A DNA stretch of 64,000 nucleotides, from positions 62,001 through 126,000 of the forward strand of contig CAWJOC010000001.1 of NCBI GenBank assembly GCA_963844315.1, given 5' to 3'. The stretch's first letter is position 1, and every line of letters starts with the position of its first letter. Shown here in pieces: positions 48,271-56,654 of this stretch. The notes under the pieces are model-generated. The model had not been told where the DNA came from. It saw only the letters and a program-made list of their open reading frames with translations, and made no database searches. The position numbers and the translations under genes are program-made. The DNA comes from CAWAVN01 sp963844315. GTDB lineage: Bacteria > Planctomycetota > Planctomycetia > Planctomycetales > Planctomycetaceae.

Positions 48271-49044
48271 ATGACCAGAGGCGGCGACATGAAACTCCGA
48301 GATTGGCCTTGGTCCCAATGGTTGCCTTGGATAATTATGGCGGGAGTCATTGCCGTGTTGGTAGCGCTGATTGCACCTACCATCCAACAGGCACGCGATG
48401 CTGCCCGGAGATCCACGTCGAAGAACAATCTCAAGCAGCTGGGAATGGCGCTTCATAATTACCATGAAATCTACGAATGCTTTCCTCCCGGCGGCATCAT
48501 CAATGAAAACGAAGTGGCATACCATGGATGGTTCAGATCACTAATGCCTCAATTGGATGCCGCTCCTTACTACGAGATGATCAATTCTGATTCTCCTTGG
48601 AGTGACCCTGAGAACGCTTCTGTTTTCCGCATACAATATACGGTCGCCTTAATGCCGAGCGTTAAGGAAACCTACACCAAGGAGGGTCTGGCTTTGCTGC
48701 ATTATCTGGGCAATCCCAATGTGTTCCACCGTAACAGTTCCGTGAAGTTGGAGGACATGAAAGCCGGGGCTGCGGAAACCTGGTTTCTCGGCGAAGTCGC
48801 GGGGAACTATCAGCCCTGGGGTTATCCATTCAATTGGCGACCCTTGGGAAGTCAACTCAATGCCGGTCCCGATTCCTACGGTCGGCCAACAAAGGATGGG
48901 GCACACTTCTTGATGGGCGATGGCTCGGTGCGATTTCTTCCAAACGCTGTGGACCCAGAGGTTCTTCAAACGATGGCGAAGGCTCCGCCCATCGCCCCGT
49001 CGGAAGCGACCAAAGTTCCCGACCGGCCGTTTGAGTTTCAGTAG
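48271..49044 (+). CDS. DUF1559-family protein with single transmembrane anchor
   Basis: 257 aa. Typical DUF1559 features: after a transmembrane segment (WLPWIIMAGVIAVLVALIAP) comes TIQQARDAARRSTSKNNLKQLGMALHNYHE, and near the C-terminus GAHFLMGDGSVRFLPNAVDP, the H-x9-DG-like ending. The usual type IV prepilin leader (GFTLIELLVVI) is absent, replaced by an ordinary anchor, so pseudopilin processing is doubtful. Planctomycetes encode many DUF1559 proteins and their function is unknown. Start at ATG 48271, with ATG 48289 behind AGAGGCGGCGAC as an alternative. Confidence 0.8.
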   Translation: MTRGGDMKLRDWPWSQWLPWIIMAGVIAVLVALIAPTIQQARDAARRSTSKNNLKQLGMALHNYHEIYECFPPGGIINENEVAYHGWFRSLMPQLDAAPYYEMINSDSPWSDPENASVFRIQYTVALMPSVKETYTKEGLALLHYLGNPNVFHRNSSVKLEDMKAGAAETWFLGEVAGNYQPWGYPFNWRPLGSQLNAGPDSYGRPTKDGAHFLMGDGSVRFLPNAVDPEVLQTMAKAPPIAPSEATKVPDRPFEFQ

Positions 49045-49132
49045 GAACGCAAACCGATCTTGCTTTCCCCGGCGGCGGATTTATACTTCCTGGTGAGGAT
49101 TGGGTTCCTTCGCTTTTTGGTTTTTGCCTTTG

Positions 49133-49486
49133 ATGCTTCAGTGGTTGGCCAGGGTTTTGGGATTGGCGGTTTGCCTCTGCCTGTGGGTAGGGTTGGCAAG
49201 TGAGCCGAAACTTTGCGCTTTCAATAACACCCAGAGTTCCACGTCGGAAGAGAACCCAAAGGTGGCCGAGACGGTGGTTTCTCCAATTGCGCCCTGCCCG
49301 GAATCGGCGGATGTTGTGCCCGATGTCGATTTGACCGGGGTTTTAGCCCATCCGCTGTTGGTCACCAGCGAACCGGCTTTGCTGCAACTCCATCTGGAAG
49401 ATGTGGCGCACCAACAGTGGCAACGCTTTGGCCGGGCGGATGTCGCGCCATTTGTCTTCTGCCGCTTGTTGCCGATTCAGGTTTAG
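49133..49486 (+). CDS. Hypothetical secreted or anchored small protein
   Basis: 117 aa. A hydrophobic N-terminus (MLQWLARVLGLAVCLCLWVGLA) looks like a signal or anchor. The rest is a low-homology, Cys-containing stretch (PCPESADVVPDVDLTG). No family is recognised. The start is uncertain: TTG 49100 is an in-frame alternative. It lies between the DUF1559 gene and a TPR-like gene on the same strand. Confidence 0.4.
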   Translation: MLQWLARVLGLAVCLCLWVGLASEPKLCAFNNTQSSTSEENPKVAETVVSPIAPCPESADVVPDVDLTGVLAHPLLVTSEPALLQLHLEDVAHQQWQRFGRADVAPFVFCRLLPIQV

Positions 49487-49629
49487 GATCTCCATCCCGC
49501 TGTTGATGGATTGATCGAGTCGCGCTATGCCGCGCCTCTTCTTGCCTGATTGTGGCCAGCCCGTTTGCTGCGCCCGCTGCTTTTTCCCATTCCGCAAAGC
49601 GGACCGCTTTGCACTTTTGGAGTTCTCCC

Positions 49630-50134
49630 ATGCCCCACAAAACTTCTCATCATCCCAAAACGGATCCCTGCCAAGACTCACGCCTCCACCGAAGCGGATG
49701 CCTATGCCAAGGTGTGCCGACTGTTGGAACACGGAAAGCTGGAGGAAGCGTTGACGTTGGCTCGGTCCCGGCACGATCCTGATATGAAAAACGCCCAGGC
49801 CGTCTGCCTGATGCGAACAGGCCACGCCGATGAAGCCGTCCGCATTTACCGGACCTTGGTGCTCGATAACACAGGTCTCTTTATGCGGGAGAATTTGCCC
49901 GTGGTCTATAAAACGAACTACGCCTTCGCGCTCTTGCTGTCGGGACACATTGGAGGCGGCATCGCCATCTCCAAGGAACTCGCCAACGTGGACCATCCCA
50001 GCGTTCATAAACTCCGCGCGGCGATTGAAGCCTGGAAAGCGAAGTTGTCCGTTTTGCAAAAAGTGGGGTTGGCTTTGGGACTGGAACCCAAACGCCCGTT
50101 GGAATTGGATTTCGCTCCGGGCGACTTGATGTAA
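49630..50134 (+). CDS. TPR-like helical protein, frame break near 49670
   Basis: About 168 aa once joined. After MPHKTSHHPKTDP the frame shifts (one extra base near GATCCCTGCC) and continues AKTHASTEADAYAKVCRLLEHGKLEEALTLAR, then AQAVCLMRTGHADEAVRIYRTLVLD and YKTNYAFALLLSGHIGGGIAI. These are three TPR-like helical pairs. There is no signal peptide. A protein-binding role is likely; partners are unknown. The stop is followed by a hairpin at 50158. Confidence 0.55.
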
Positions 50135-50157
50135 CATTTCCGGGCGAAACAAAAAAA

Positions 50158-50195
50158 GAGAAGCCTTCCCCTCCCCCGAGTTCGAAGGCTTCTCC
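50158..50195 (-). terminator. Terminator-like hairpin (T run on minus strand)
   Basis: GAGAAGCCTTC pairs with GAAGGCTTCTC around a C/G-rich loop. The left side has A7 (50151-50157), so only minus-strand transcripts end in a T run. The nearest minus-strand gene, bfr, ends at 50865, so it may catch read-through. It can also act as a stem 3' of the TPR-like gene. Confidence 0.6.
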
Positions 50196-50550
50196 CGGTT
50201 GCTTTGGTGTTTGGGCAGGCGAGTTTGTCTCGCCTTCCCATCCGCAGCAACTTTGGCAAAGGCGGATTGGCTTGACAGGATCCCTTGGGCCATTCCGCCA
50301 GCTTATCCAAGGCCGCCATCGCCGCCTTGGGTTATTGTCTTGGCGAGCCAGCCGCGTGTGGCATGTTTCGGTTTGCTTGAAAATGGTGGTGTCTTTCCAG
50401 GAGCAGACACAGGACCGAAACTGCGAAACGCGGCTGGCTTCATCTAAGAGATGGCCAACGGGGAAGAAAAACTGACACGAATTTTTTGAGGCCAGCCGCC
50501 AATCCCCGGCGAGGACTGAGGCCAAATTCGGAAAAATTCCCAGGGAACGA
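50196..50550. other. Intergenic stretch, no gene seen
   Basis: Between the hairpin at 50158 and the bfd promoter. It includes a short GGCGAG/CTCGCC hairpin at 50219-50236. No coding frame with plausible composition. Confidence 0.4.
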
Positions 50551-50604
50551 TTGACGGAGACAAGACTCCGATTACAATAGGCGGATATTGAGACTCAATC
50601 TCAA
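50551..50604 (+). promoter_or_regulatory. Sigma-70 promoter with overlapping Fur-box-like palindrome for bfd
   Basis: TTGACG (50551-50556) and TACAAT (50573-50578) are spaced by 16 bases. The predicted start region is covered by TTGAGACTCAATCTCAA (50588-50604). This contains two overlapping inverted repeats (TTGAG/CTCAA), as in 19-bp Fur boxes. A leader hairpin GCCCGC/GCGGGC (50628-50659) and GGAG (50665) precede ATG 50680. Fur control is inferred from the gene's role and the site shape. Confidence 0.6.
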
Positions 50605-50679
50605 CAAGAGCAAAACTTGAAAAACACGCCCGCCGCTTTCCTTCGGAAAACCTGCGGGCGAATTGGAGACGGGTTATTG

Positions 50680-50910
50680 ATGTCCCCTTCCACCGACAAC
50701 AAAATCATCTGCCATTGCCTGGGTGTCACGGAAACAGACATCCGCTCGGCCATTTCCACCGGCTCGGTTCAGACCATCAAATGCGTGATGAACCAAACCA
50801 GCGCGGGCACGGGCTGCACGGCTTGCCTTAGGCGGATTAACGAAATGCTCTGCCAAGGCTGCGATCAATCCTCGGCTTCGGTCGAGCCTGCCGCTTGCGT
50901 GGCCAGGTAA
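50680..50910 (+). CDS. bfd: Bacterioferritin-associated ferredoxin (BFD-like [2Fe-2S] protein)
   Basis: 76 aa. A small [2Fe-2S] protein that binds bacterioferritin and reduces its stored iron for release. The four cluster cysteines are in IICHCLGVTE (CxC) and GTGCTACLRRI (CxxC). The order and spacing match BFD. ATG 50680 has GGAG upstream; longer readings begin in the leader hairpin. The last about 46 bases overlap the 3' end of bfr on the opposite strand, so the two genes could affect each other's transcripts. Confidence 0.85.
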   Translation: MSPSTDNKIICHCLGVTETDIRSAISTGSVQTIKCVMNQTSAGTGCTACLRRINEMLCQGCDQSSASVEPAACVAR

Positions 50911-51354
50911 AGCTCCACGCTGGTCGTGGCGATCAGGTGCTGCTGGGCTTCCAGCCAGTCCACGCTTTCCTCGGTTTCCTTGAGGATCCGCTCCATCACT
51001 TCCCGGCTGCCGTTGTCTTTCTTGTCCGCCGCCAGGCGGATGCCGTCGTTGTAAGTGGCCACGCCATGCAGTTCGAGCTTTAAGCTGTTGTCGAGTTGCT
51101 CCGGAACCGATTGCCCCACGCGGATCACATCGTAGCGGGCGATTTCCGGGACGCCGTCCAAGAACAAGATGCGGTCGATGAGATACTCCGCATGCTTCAT
51201 TTCCTCGATGGATTCCTCGTAAAAATGCTTGGCCAGAAACCGGTATCCCCAATTGCGCGCACATTTTGGCTTGGATGAAATACTGGTTGATCGCGGTCAG
51301 TTCGATGGTCAGCCCCGCGTTCAGGGCATCAATTACACTTTGGTCGCCTTTCAT
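50865..51354 (-). CDS. bfr: Bacterioferritin, frame break near 51250
   Basis: About 163 aa once joined. Iron-storage protein forming a 24-mer with ferroxidase and haem sites. The N-terminus MKGDQSVIDALNAGLTIELTAINQYFIQAK carries the first ferroxidase Glu. The frame then shifts (one extra G in a GGGG run, about 51255) to YRFLAKHFYEESIEEMKHAEYLIDRILF, which holds the di-iron Glu and His and the haem-ligand Met in EEMKHAE. The end is normal. ATG 51354 opens the family's N-terminus, with CAGGAGAG upstream. Convergent with and overlapping bfd. Confidence 0.88.
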
Positions 51355-51671
51355 GGGTGTCTCTCCTGGGGATTTTGAGGGAGGGGGAATGAGCCGAAAG
51401 TGGCCCTCGGCCTGAGAATTGTAGAAAGCCCCCCGCCTTGGTTTCCACCGTAAGCCTAGGAAACTTAACGTTTTTCGAGGATTGATATTGTGTCTCTCTG
51501 AAACGGCCCGGCGATTGAATCTCAATTCGCAAACGCGGGCGGAAAGGCTTGAGGAAAACCGCGCGGAACTGGGCTTGGCCGAGGAGCGGGGTTTGGTTAC
51601 TATCCCCAACTTTTCCGAAACTCCCGTCGCTCTGTTCCCCTCGTTTCTCACCGCCAGAAGACGCCACGATC
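51355..51671. other. Divergent intergenic region between bfr and the PEGA lipoprotein
   Basis: 317 bp containing the promoters of bfr (minus) and the PEGA lipoprotein (plus). ATTGAATCTCAAT (51514-51526) resembles part of the palindrome in front of bfd and may be a related iron-regulator site. Nothing else is recognised. Confidence 0.4.
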
Positions 51672-52115
51672 ATGGGGTTTTTATCCACGCGCTCCTGTTC
51701 CGAGAAACCCGCCTTGGCGTGGTGGGGGTTATTTCTTTTGGCCGTCTGTTGCTTTGGGCAGATGGGCTGCACGCACCGCCGGGTGACGATCCAATCCAAT
51801 CCGCCCGGAGCGCTTGTTTTGATTGATGGCCAGGAAAAAGGCTATACGCCTTACTCGATGGATTTCACCTATTACGGGACCAGGGAAGTCCAACTGGTCA
51901 AACCGGGCTTCGAGACGTTGACCGTGCTGCAAAAGTTTCCCAAGCCCTGGTATCAGGTGTTTCCGATTGAGTTTTTCTCGGACAACCTCTGGCCCTTTAG
52001 GGCGACCGACCGCAACAATTTCACCTACCAGATGCAGCCGCACGTGATCGCCCCGGTGGAGGAACTTCTCGAACGCGCGGACGGCCTCAGGACGGAATCC
52101 CACATCGGGCGGTGA
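51672..52115 (+). CDS. PEGA-domain lipoprotein
   Basis: 147 aa. A signal with lipobox FGQMGC is followed by a PEGA domain: RVTIQSNPPGALVLIDGQEKGYTPYSMDFTYYGTREVQLVKPGFE. PEGA modules are surface beta domains found in S-layer and cell-envelope proteins. The rest is a short envelope-facing tail ending RTESHIGR. ATG 51672 is chosen because the lipoprotein signal begins there. The palindromic element D starts 8 bases after the stop. Confidence 0.8.
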   Translation: MGFLSTRSCSEKPALAWWGLFLLAVCCFGQMGCTHRRVTIQSNPPGALVLIDGQEKGYTPYSMDFTYYGTREVQLVKPGFETLTVLQKFPKPWYQVFPIEFFSDNLWPFRATDRNNFTYQMQPHVIAPVEELLERADGLRTESHIGR

Positions 52116-52123
52116 ATCGGAAT

Positions 52124-52193
52124 GAGCCGCGCACGAAGTAAGCGGTCTGGTGATTTCTGAACTTTTTTAGACCGCTTGCTTCGTGCGCGGCTC
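52124..52193. repeat. Palindromic element, copy D (CGAAG type)
   Basis: Arms at 52124-52145 and 52172-52193, with one T-G wobble (AGTAAGCGG against CCGCTTGCT). It lies between the convergent ends of the PEGA lipoprotein and the SLOG gene. Confidence 0.82.
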
Positions 52194-52256
52194 AAGAAGT
52201 CCAAACCAATTCTCCAGCCGGTTTTGGAACGACTGAATGACCAATGGGTTTGCGGT

Positions 52257-52733
52257 TTAATCAGGTCGCCGGGTGGGCATCGCATCCAAGAGCCTGTGGA
52301 GATAGTCCACGGTTTTCTGGTAAATGCCCGGTTCGGTGCTTTCCCTGGGACCGGCGATGTTGAGCGATTGGATTTGATGGGTCAGCAGTTGCTCCCAGAG
52401 CCAAGCCGGACTGGGAGGATCGGCAAAATCCACGCGGCAAACGGGTTTCCCGCATTGCTCGGCGAAATGTTTTGTGAGCCTGGTTCCGCCTTTGAGTTTT
52501 CCCGTGGCGAGAATCAGCGTGGCATCCGAATCCCGGACGTTCCATTCGGTGCGCTCGCGGTAGCGGCGGTTGGGCGTTTCGGTGAGCGGATAGCGGTCGG
52601 GAATCCGTCCATCCTCGGCCAACCGCCCGCGCGGACACCAACCGCCCAATGAGATGCCGCGCGCCAAAGCCACATCCAGAGCCGCCCGGTCCACGCCGGT
52701 CTGTCCGCCGGAGATGATTTTTTCCAGGATCAC
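52257..52733 (-). CDS. SLOG-family protein (YpsA-like/putative molybdenum carrier fold)
   Basis: 158 aa. Begins MILEKIISGGQTGVDRAALDVALARGI, the signature of the SLOG nucleotide-binding Rossmann family annotated as putative molybdenum carrier or cpYpsA. RDSDATLILATGKLKGGTRLT is the second conserved strand-loop. SLOG proteins bind nucleotides or their derivatives, and several occur in stress and conflict contexts. Next to it upstream on the same strand lie two TerB genes; the closest starts 22 bp away. Function unknown. Confidence 0.75.
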   Translation of the reverse strand: MILEKIISGGQTGVDRAALDVALARGISLGGWCPRGRLAEDGRIPDRYPLTETPNRRYRERTEWNVRDSDATLILATGKLKGGTRLTKHFAEQCGKPVCRVDFADPPSPAWLWEQLLTHQIQSLNIAGPRESTEPGIYQKTVDYLHRLLDAMPTRRPD

Positions 52734-52754
52734 TGTGCGGACGCCTGGCCGTGG

Positions 52755-53198
52755 TTAGCCGCGGTTTTTGATGGCGATGACTTTGAAGATTTTTTGGGCC
52801 TGCTCGCGTTCGATGCCGAGCTTCGTCCGGAGATCGTGCAGGAATTCTTTTTCGTCCTCTTCGATGCCCTGGTCGGCGAGCGTCAAATCGCAAGCCCCGG
52901 CGAAAGCGGTTTCGGCGAGTTCGTCGGGTAGCGCGCCGACGGCCCGGTCCACGAGGGTTTCCACGCCGTCGCGCTTGAGGACGCCGAGCAGCTTATCCAT
53001 CATTTTGCTGAATTTGTTGCCATCGTAGCCTTGGAACATTTTCATCCTTAGCGCGATGACGCCCAGGCCTTGGGCTTCCTCGTTGGAGATGTGCCCGTCG
53101 CAGGCGCTCGCGCCCAGCAAAATGCCGGCGAAGGCTTCCTGCTGGGTCATCGTGGTGTCTCGCTCCATGCCTTCGAATGCGTTATCGAATAACCCCAT
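52755..53198 (-). CDS. TerB-family protein (paralogue 1)
   Basis: 147 aa. All-helical TerB (tellurite-resistance) domain: AFAGILLGASACDGHISNEEAQGL (acidic DGxIxxEE motif), and later GACDLTLADQGIEEDEKEFLHDLRTKLGI with a second acidic motif. TerB-like domains bind metal ions and act at the membrane with chemical-stress complexes. No terCDE genes are adjacent. It shares plan and length with the second paralogue at 53426-53870. A SLOG gene follows on the same strand. Confidence 0.8.
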   Translation of the reverse strand: MGLFDNAFEGMERDTTMTQQEAFAGILLGASACDGHISNEEAQGLGVIALRMKMFQGYDGNKFSKMMDKLLGVLKRDGVETLVDRAVGALPDELAETAFAGACDLTLADQGIEEDEKEFLHDLRTKLGIEREQAQKIFKVIAIKNRG

Positions 53199-53323
53199 AT
53201 CTGCTCCCCTTGTGGCTGCGAGTGGTTGTTGGATTCGATGGAATTACCGGCTGAGGATAGATGAAAGACATCCATCCTCTCGGCGAATGGTCCTTCGCGG
53301 CGTATCTCGGAGACGACTCGCGC

Positions 53324-53397
53324 GTGTGCCACTGGCTTTGCCAGTGCGAAGTTCGGTTCAACATTCTTCAAAAGCACTGGCAAAGCCAGGGGCACAC
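53324..53397. repeat. GTGTGCCACTGGC palindromic element, copy 2
   Basis: GTGTGCCACTGGCTTTGCCA pairs with TGGCAAAGCCAGGGGCACAC; the spacer contains AACATTCTTC. It sits between the two TerB genes, 28 bases beyond the end of the second. Copy 1 is at 35031-35100. Confidence 0.75.
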
Positions 53398-53425
53398 AAC
53401 CTGTCAATCCAAGATGGATGTGATA

Positions 53426-53870
53426 CTAGCCTTTGTTTTTGATAATCATGACTTCCACAATCGTCAGGGCTTCATCGCCGGAGACGTTGAGCTTGCGCTG
53501 GAGCTTCTCGAGGAATTCTTCTTCCTCGGATTCGACCGTGCCGTCGGCGAGCACGATGTCGCAGGCATTGCAGAAGGCGGTTTCGTGGAGTTTCGCGGGC
53601 AAGTGCGGGACGCAACGGTCGAGCAACCCATCCACGTCGTGCTTCTTCAGAGATCTTCACCAGGCGGTCCATCATGTGGCTGAATTTCTGGCCGGTCCAG
53701 GAGTCAAACATTTTCATGCGGGCCAAGATGGTCCAAAGTCCCTCGGCTTCCTCGTCGGCGATGTGGCCGTCCGCCGCCGCCGCCCCCAAGAGCACGCCGG
53801 CAAAGGCTTCTTGAACGGCCATTTCCTGGCTCTCTTTTTGAGTGCCGAAAAAACTGTCGAATAGACCCAT
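53426..53870 (-). CDS. TerB-family protein (paralogue 2), frame break near 53655
   Basis: About 148 aa once joined. MGLFDSFFGTQKESQEMAVQEAFAGVLLGAAAADGHIADEEAEGL is near-identical in plan to paralogue 1. The frame shifts near 53655 (after MMDRLVKIS) and continues KKHDVDGLLDRCVPHLPAK, then CDIVLADGTVESEEEEFLEKLQRKL. Both acidic motifs remain. The tandem pair suggests duplication, with the repeat at 53324 between them. Confidence 0.8.
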
Positions 53871-54539
53871 GAGAATTCTCCAAAAGGAGGGTGGAGGAAA
53901 TCAGGACCGGAACGCGGAATTGCCAGGACCAAGGGAAGAAGGGAGCCAGAATGCACTGAACATTTATCAAATATCCAGGTAAGATTCTACCCGGCCTGAT
54001 TTGAATTTCAAGAAGTGGGTTGGAAAGAAAACCGTTTCGAGAAAGCCTGCTCTCATCAAAGTTTTCCGGCACTCTCATTCAAAAACCCTAACTCGCCGTT
54101 GGGGAATCGGCGGGCGATTATGAAGAAAATTTTGCGGTTTGCCCACGAAATTCCCCGGCAACTTGCGTATGCTTTATGAAAAGATTTTCTTGGGTAAAAT
54201 CCAGAGGACAGGCAAAACCTTCCCTGAGAAACGCACTCCTAAAATCCCTGCATTGCTTTTTGATGTTAAAGATGCGACTAATCCTGAATTTTGACAAACT
54301 GTTCGCCGGGTTTTTGATACGAAAGCCCCTGGCCGACTTCGCCCGCGCTTTGAAAGCGTATGGGCTGGTGGATTGTTTGAGTCCTCGATTGTCCCGCTGT
54401 TTTTCCCGCCTGCTGCCGGTCCGGCATCGGGCGTTTTTTTATGGGTCGGCTCAATCGCTAAGGTCCGTGGAACGGATCCCAAGCGTCCGGCCTGGATCGT
54501 TTTTTGTCCGAGGTTTTTCCTTGTGGAGGGTTTAGGCGC
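53871..54539. other. Intergenic region, 669 bp, with possible short transcript
   Basis: Upstream of HNH, divergent from TerB paralogue 2. A perfect -35 TTGACA at 54291-54296 is followed 18 bases later by TGATAC. A hairpin CCTGCTGCC/GGCATCGGG (54409-54431) is followed by T7 (54434-54440), a terminator about 100 bases before the HNH start. Together they could give a short RNA or an attenuated leader. No protein-coding frame is convincing. Confidence 0.45.
54406..54440 (+). terminator. Terminator-like hairpin upstream of the HNH gene
   Basis: GCCTGCTGCC pairs imperfectly with GGCATCGGGC around GGTCC, followed by GTTTTTTT. It lies in front of a gene rather than after one on this strand, so it may end a small RNA or act as an attenuator. 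Confidence 0.6.
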
Positions 54540-55136
54540 ATGGTTTCGGCGGTTTTACAACGGCCCACGCTAATGCTGAACCGGAATTGGCAACCCGTGG
54601 GCGTCGCGACGGTGTCCCGTTCCCTGGTCATGGTCTGGAACGGCACGGCGCGCGTGGTCGATCCGAATGATTATCAACTCTACACCTGGGCCGATTGGGC
54701 CGCCCTCAAACCGTCGGAGAACGACTTGGTGATCCATACCGTCCGCTCGAAGCTTCGCGTGCCCGAAGTCATCGCCCTCACCAAATACGACCGCGTCCCC
54801 AACAACACCGTGACCTTCAGCCGAAGGAACATCTTCAAGCGCGACCGCTTCACCTGCCAATACTGCGGCCAGCAGCCCGGCAAGGAAGAACTGACCATCG
54901 ACCACGTTCTGCCCCGTTCGCGAGGCGGGGTTTCCAGTTGGGAAAACTGCGTCCTGGCTTGCGTGGACTGCAACAGCCGCAAGGCCGACTTGCTCCCCAG
55001 CGAAGCCCGCATGCCCCTCATCAAGCACCCGGAACGCCCCAAATGGCGTCCGCTTTACGCCACCCGGGGCGAACGCTTTCGCAGTTGGTCCAAATTCCTC
55101 AGCGAAGCCTATTGGGACGTCGAATTGCAAGAGTAA
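54540..55136 (+). CDS. HNH endonuclease
   Basis: 198 aa. An N-terminal domain with LMLNRNWQPVGVATVSRSLV, typical of a large stand-alone HNH family found widely in bacteria. The C-terminal HNH fold has zinc cysteines CQYCGQQPG, the IDHVLPRSRGG core (Asp-His catalytic pair), and ENCVLACVDCNSRKADL (second zinc knuckle and final H/N position). It may act in restriction or repair, but the family is uncharacterised. ATG 54540 has GTGGAGGG upstream at good spacing; longer readings start in the leader. No adjacent methylase. Confidence 0.85.
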   Translation: MVSAVLQRPTLMLNRNWQPVGVATVSRSLVMVWNGTARVVDPNDYQLYTWADWAALKPSENDLVIHTVRSKLRVPEVIALTKYDRVPNNTVTFSRRNIFKRDRFTCQYCGQQPGKEELTIDHVLPRSRGGVSSWENCVLACVDCNSRKADLLPSEARMPLIKHPERPKWRPLYATRGERFRSWSKFLSEAYWDVELQE

Positions 55137-55274
55137 CGCCCAAAGTTCCGCTAAACCCTTGGGTGGCACGCCCTGAGGCTTTGCGAAGGGCGTGGTAACG
55201 CCGCCTAGTGGAAGTTGCCGGGATTTCTCAATACACTTCAGCTATCCAGGTCGGTTTCTTTGGCGTGAGGTGGG

Positions 55275-56561
55275 ATGATGGCGTTTCCCTTGATGTTTCG
55301 TGTTCGGCAACACTTCGATGCCCCGCGCGTGGAGCACATCGAAAGTGAAGTCCAAAAGCAATTGGCCACGCTCAATTTGGGCCGGAAAATCCAGCCGGGA
55401 CAAACCGTGGCGATCACGGCGGGCAGCCGGGGGATTGCGAACATCGCCCGGATCATCAAAGCCACCGTGGGCCATTTTCGGGACTTGGGAGCGAAACCCT
55501 TCATCGTACCCGCGATGGGTTCGCACGGCGGCGGCACGGCGGAAGGGCAACGGGCGATTCTCGAAGGCTATGGCATCACGCCGGAGTACGTCGGGGCGGA
55601 AATCCGCTCTTCGATGGAAACCGTGATCGTGGCCCACACGCCAGGGCACAATGTCCCGGTGCATTTCGACAAGCACGCCTACGAAGCCGACCACGTTCTG
55701 GTCTGCGGCCGCATCAAGCCGCACACGGGCTTTGTGGGCGAGATCGAATCGGGCCTGCACAAGATGATGCTGATTGGCCTGGGAAAACACGCCGGGGCGA
55801 TCATTTATCACCGGGCGATCATGGATTTCAGCTTTCTGGAAATCATCCGGGCGGTGGCCGATGAAGTCCTCACCCGCTGCCGGGTCATCGCGGGACTGGG
55901 CATCGTAGAGAACGCCTACGATGAAACCGGCCTGATCGCGGCGGTCGCTCCGCAGGAATTCTTCGAGCGGGAAAAACAGCTTCTGGAAATCGCCAAGAAA
56001 TGGATGCCCCGCCTGCCGTTTCCCAAGGCCGATCTGTTGATCGTGGACCGGATCGGCAAAAACATCAGCGGCAGCGGCATGGACACCAACGTCATTGGCC
56101 GAAAGTTCAACGACCACGTCGCCACCGAACGGGATTTGGCTCAGGTCAAACGGATTTTCGTAAGGGGCCTCACCGAAGCGACCCACGGCAACGCCTGCGG
56201 GATTGGCATGTCGGAGTTCACCAACCAGCGCACCATCGACAGCGTGGATTTGGAAATCACCCGCATCAACACCGTCACGGGCGGCCATCCCACGGGAGCC
56301 ATGCTGCCCATCGCCCGCCTGACGGATAAGCTGGTCCTGGACGATGCCCTGGGAACTATCGGCCTCACTCCGCCGGAAAAAGCCCGCATCATTCAGATTC
56401 AGGACACCCTGCACCTCAAGGAAGTGTTGGTCAGCGCCGCTTTCGAGGGGCAGCTTTCAGGCCGGGCGGATTTGGAAGTCCTGGATGGCCCTTTCGAGCT
56501 GCCATTTGATGAAGAGGATAACCTCTTGCCGGTCAACAGCTTGCACCCGGTGGCCCACTGA
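55275..56561 (+). CDS. LarA-like (DUF2088) lactate-racemase-domain protein
   Basis: 428 aa. It resembles the LarA/DUF2088 fold, in which nickel-pincer-containing enzymes racemise 2-hydroxyacids. Visible motifs: PGQTVAITAGSRGI, FIVPAMGSHGGGTAEGQ, then VCGRIKPHTGFVGEIESGLHKMMLIGLGKH (His and Lys of the cofactor region) and GLGIVENAYDETG. No larBCE genes are nearby, so whether the nickel-pincer cofactor is present cannot be told. Many such planctomycete paralogues act on other hydroxyacids. ATG 55275 and ATG 55278 are both possible. Palindromic element E follows. Confidence 0.75.
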   Translation: MMAFPLMFRVRQHFDAPRVEHIESEVQKQLATLNLGRKIQPGQTVAITAGSRGIANIARIIKATVGHFRDLGAKPFIVPAMGSHGGGTAEGQRAILEGYGITPEYVGAEIRSSMETVIVAHTPGHNVPVHFDKHAYEADHVLVCGRIKPHTGFVGEIESGLHKMMLIGLGKHAGAIIYHRAIMDFSFLEIIRAVADEVLTRCRVIAGLGIVENAYDETGLIAAVAPQEFFEREKQLLEIAKKWMPRLPFPKADLLIVDRIGKNISGSGMDTNVIGRKFNDHVATERDLAQVKRIFVRGLTEATHGNACGIGMSEFTNQRTIDSVDLEITRINTVTGGHPTGAMLPIARLTDKLVLDDALGTIGLTPPEKARIIQIQDTLHLKEVLVSAAFEGQLSGRADLEVLDGPFELPFDEEDNLLPVNSLHPVAH

Positions 56562-56572
56562 CGGTTCCCTAA

Positions 56573-56623
56573 GAGCCGCGCACGCAGTAAGCGGTCGAAT
56601 CCCGCTTACTGCGTGCGCGGCTC
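56573..56623. repeat. Palindromic element, copy E (CGCAG type)
   Basis: Perfect arms at 56573-56594 and 56602-56623 with a 7-base loop. It carries the same C-G stem pair as copy B rather than the A-T pair of copies A, C and D. It starts 11 bases after the LarA-like stop, upstream of the Pho-box-like site. Confidence 0.85.
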
Positions 56624-56654
56624 TCTCACTTGAGAGGCTTCAAGAAATCCTCAT

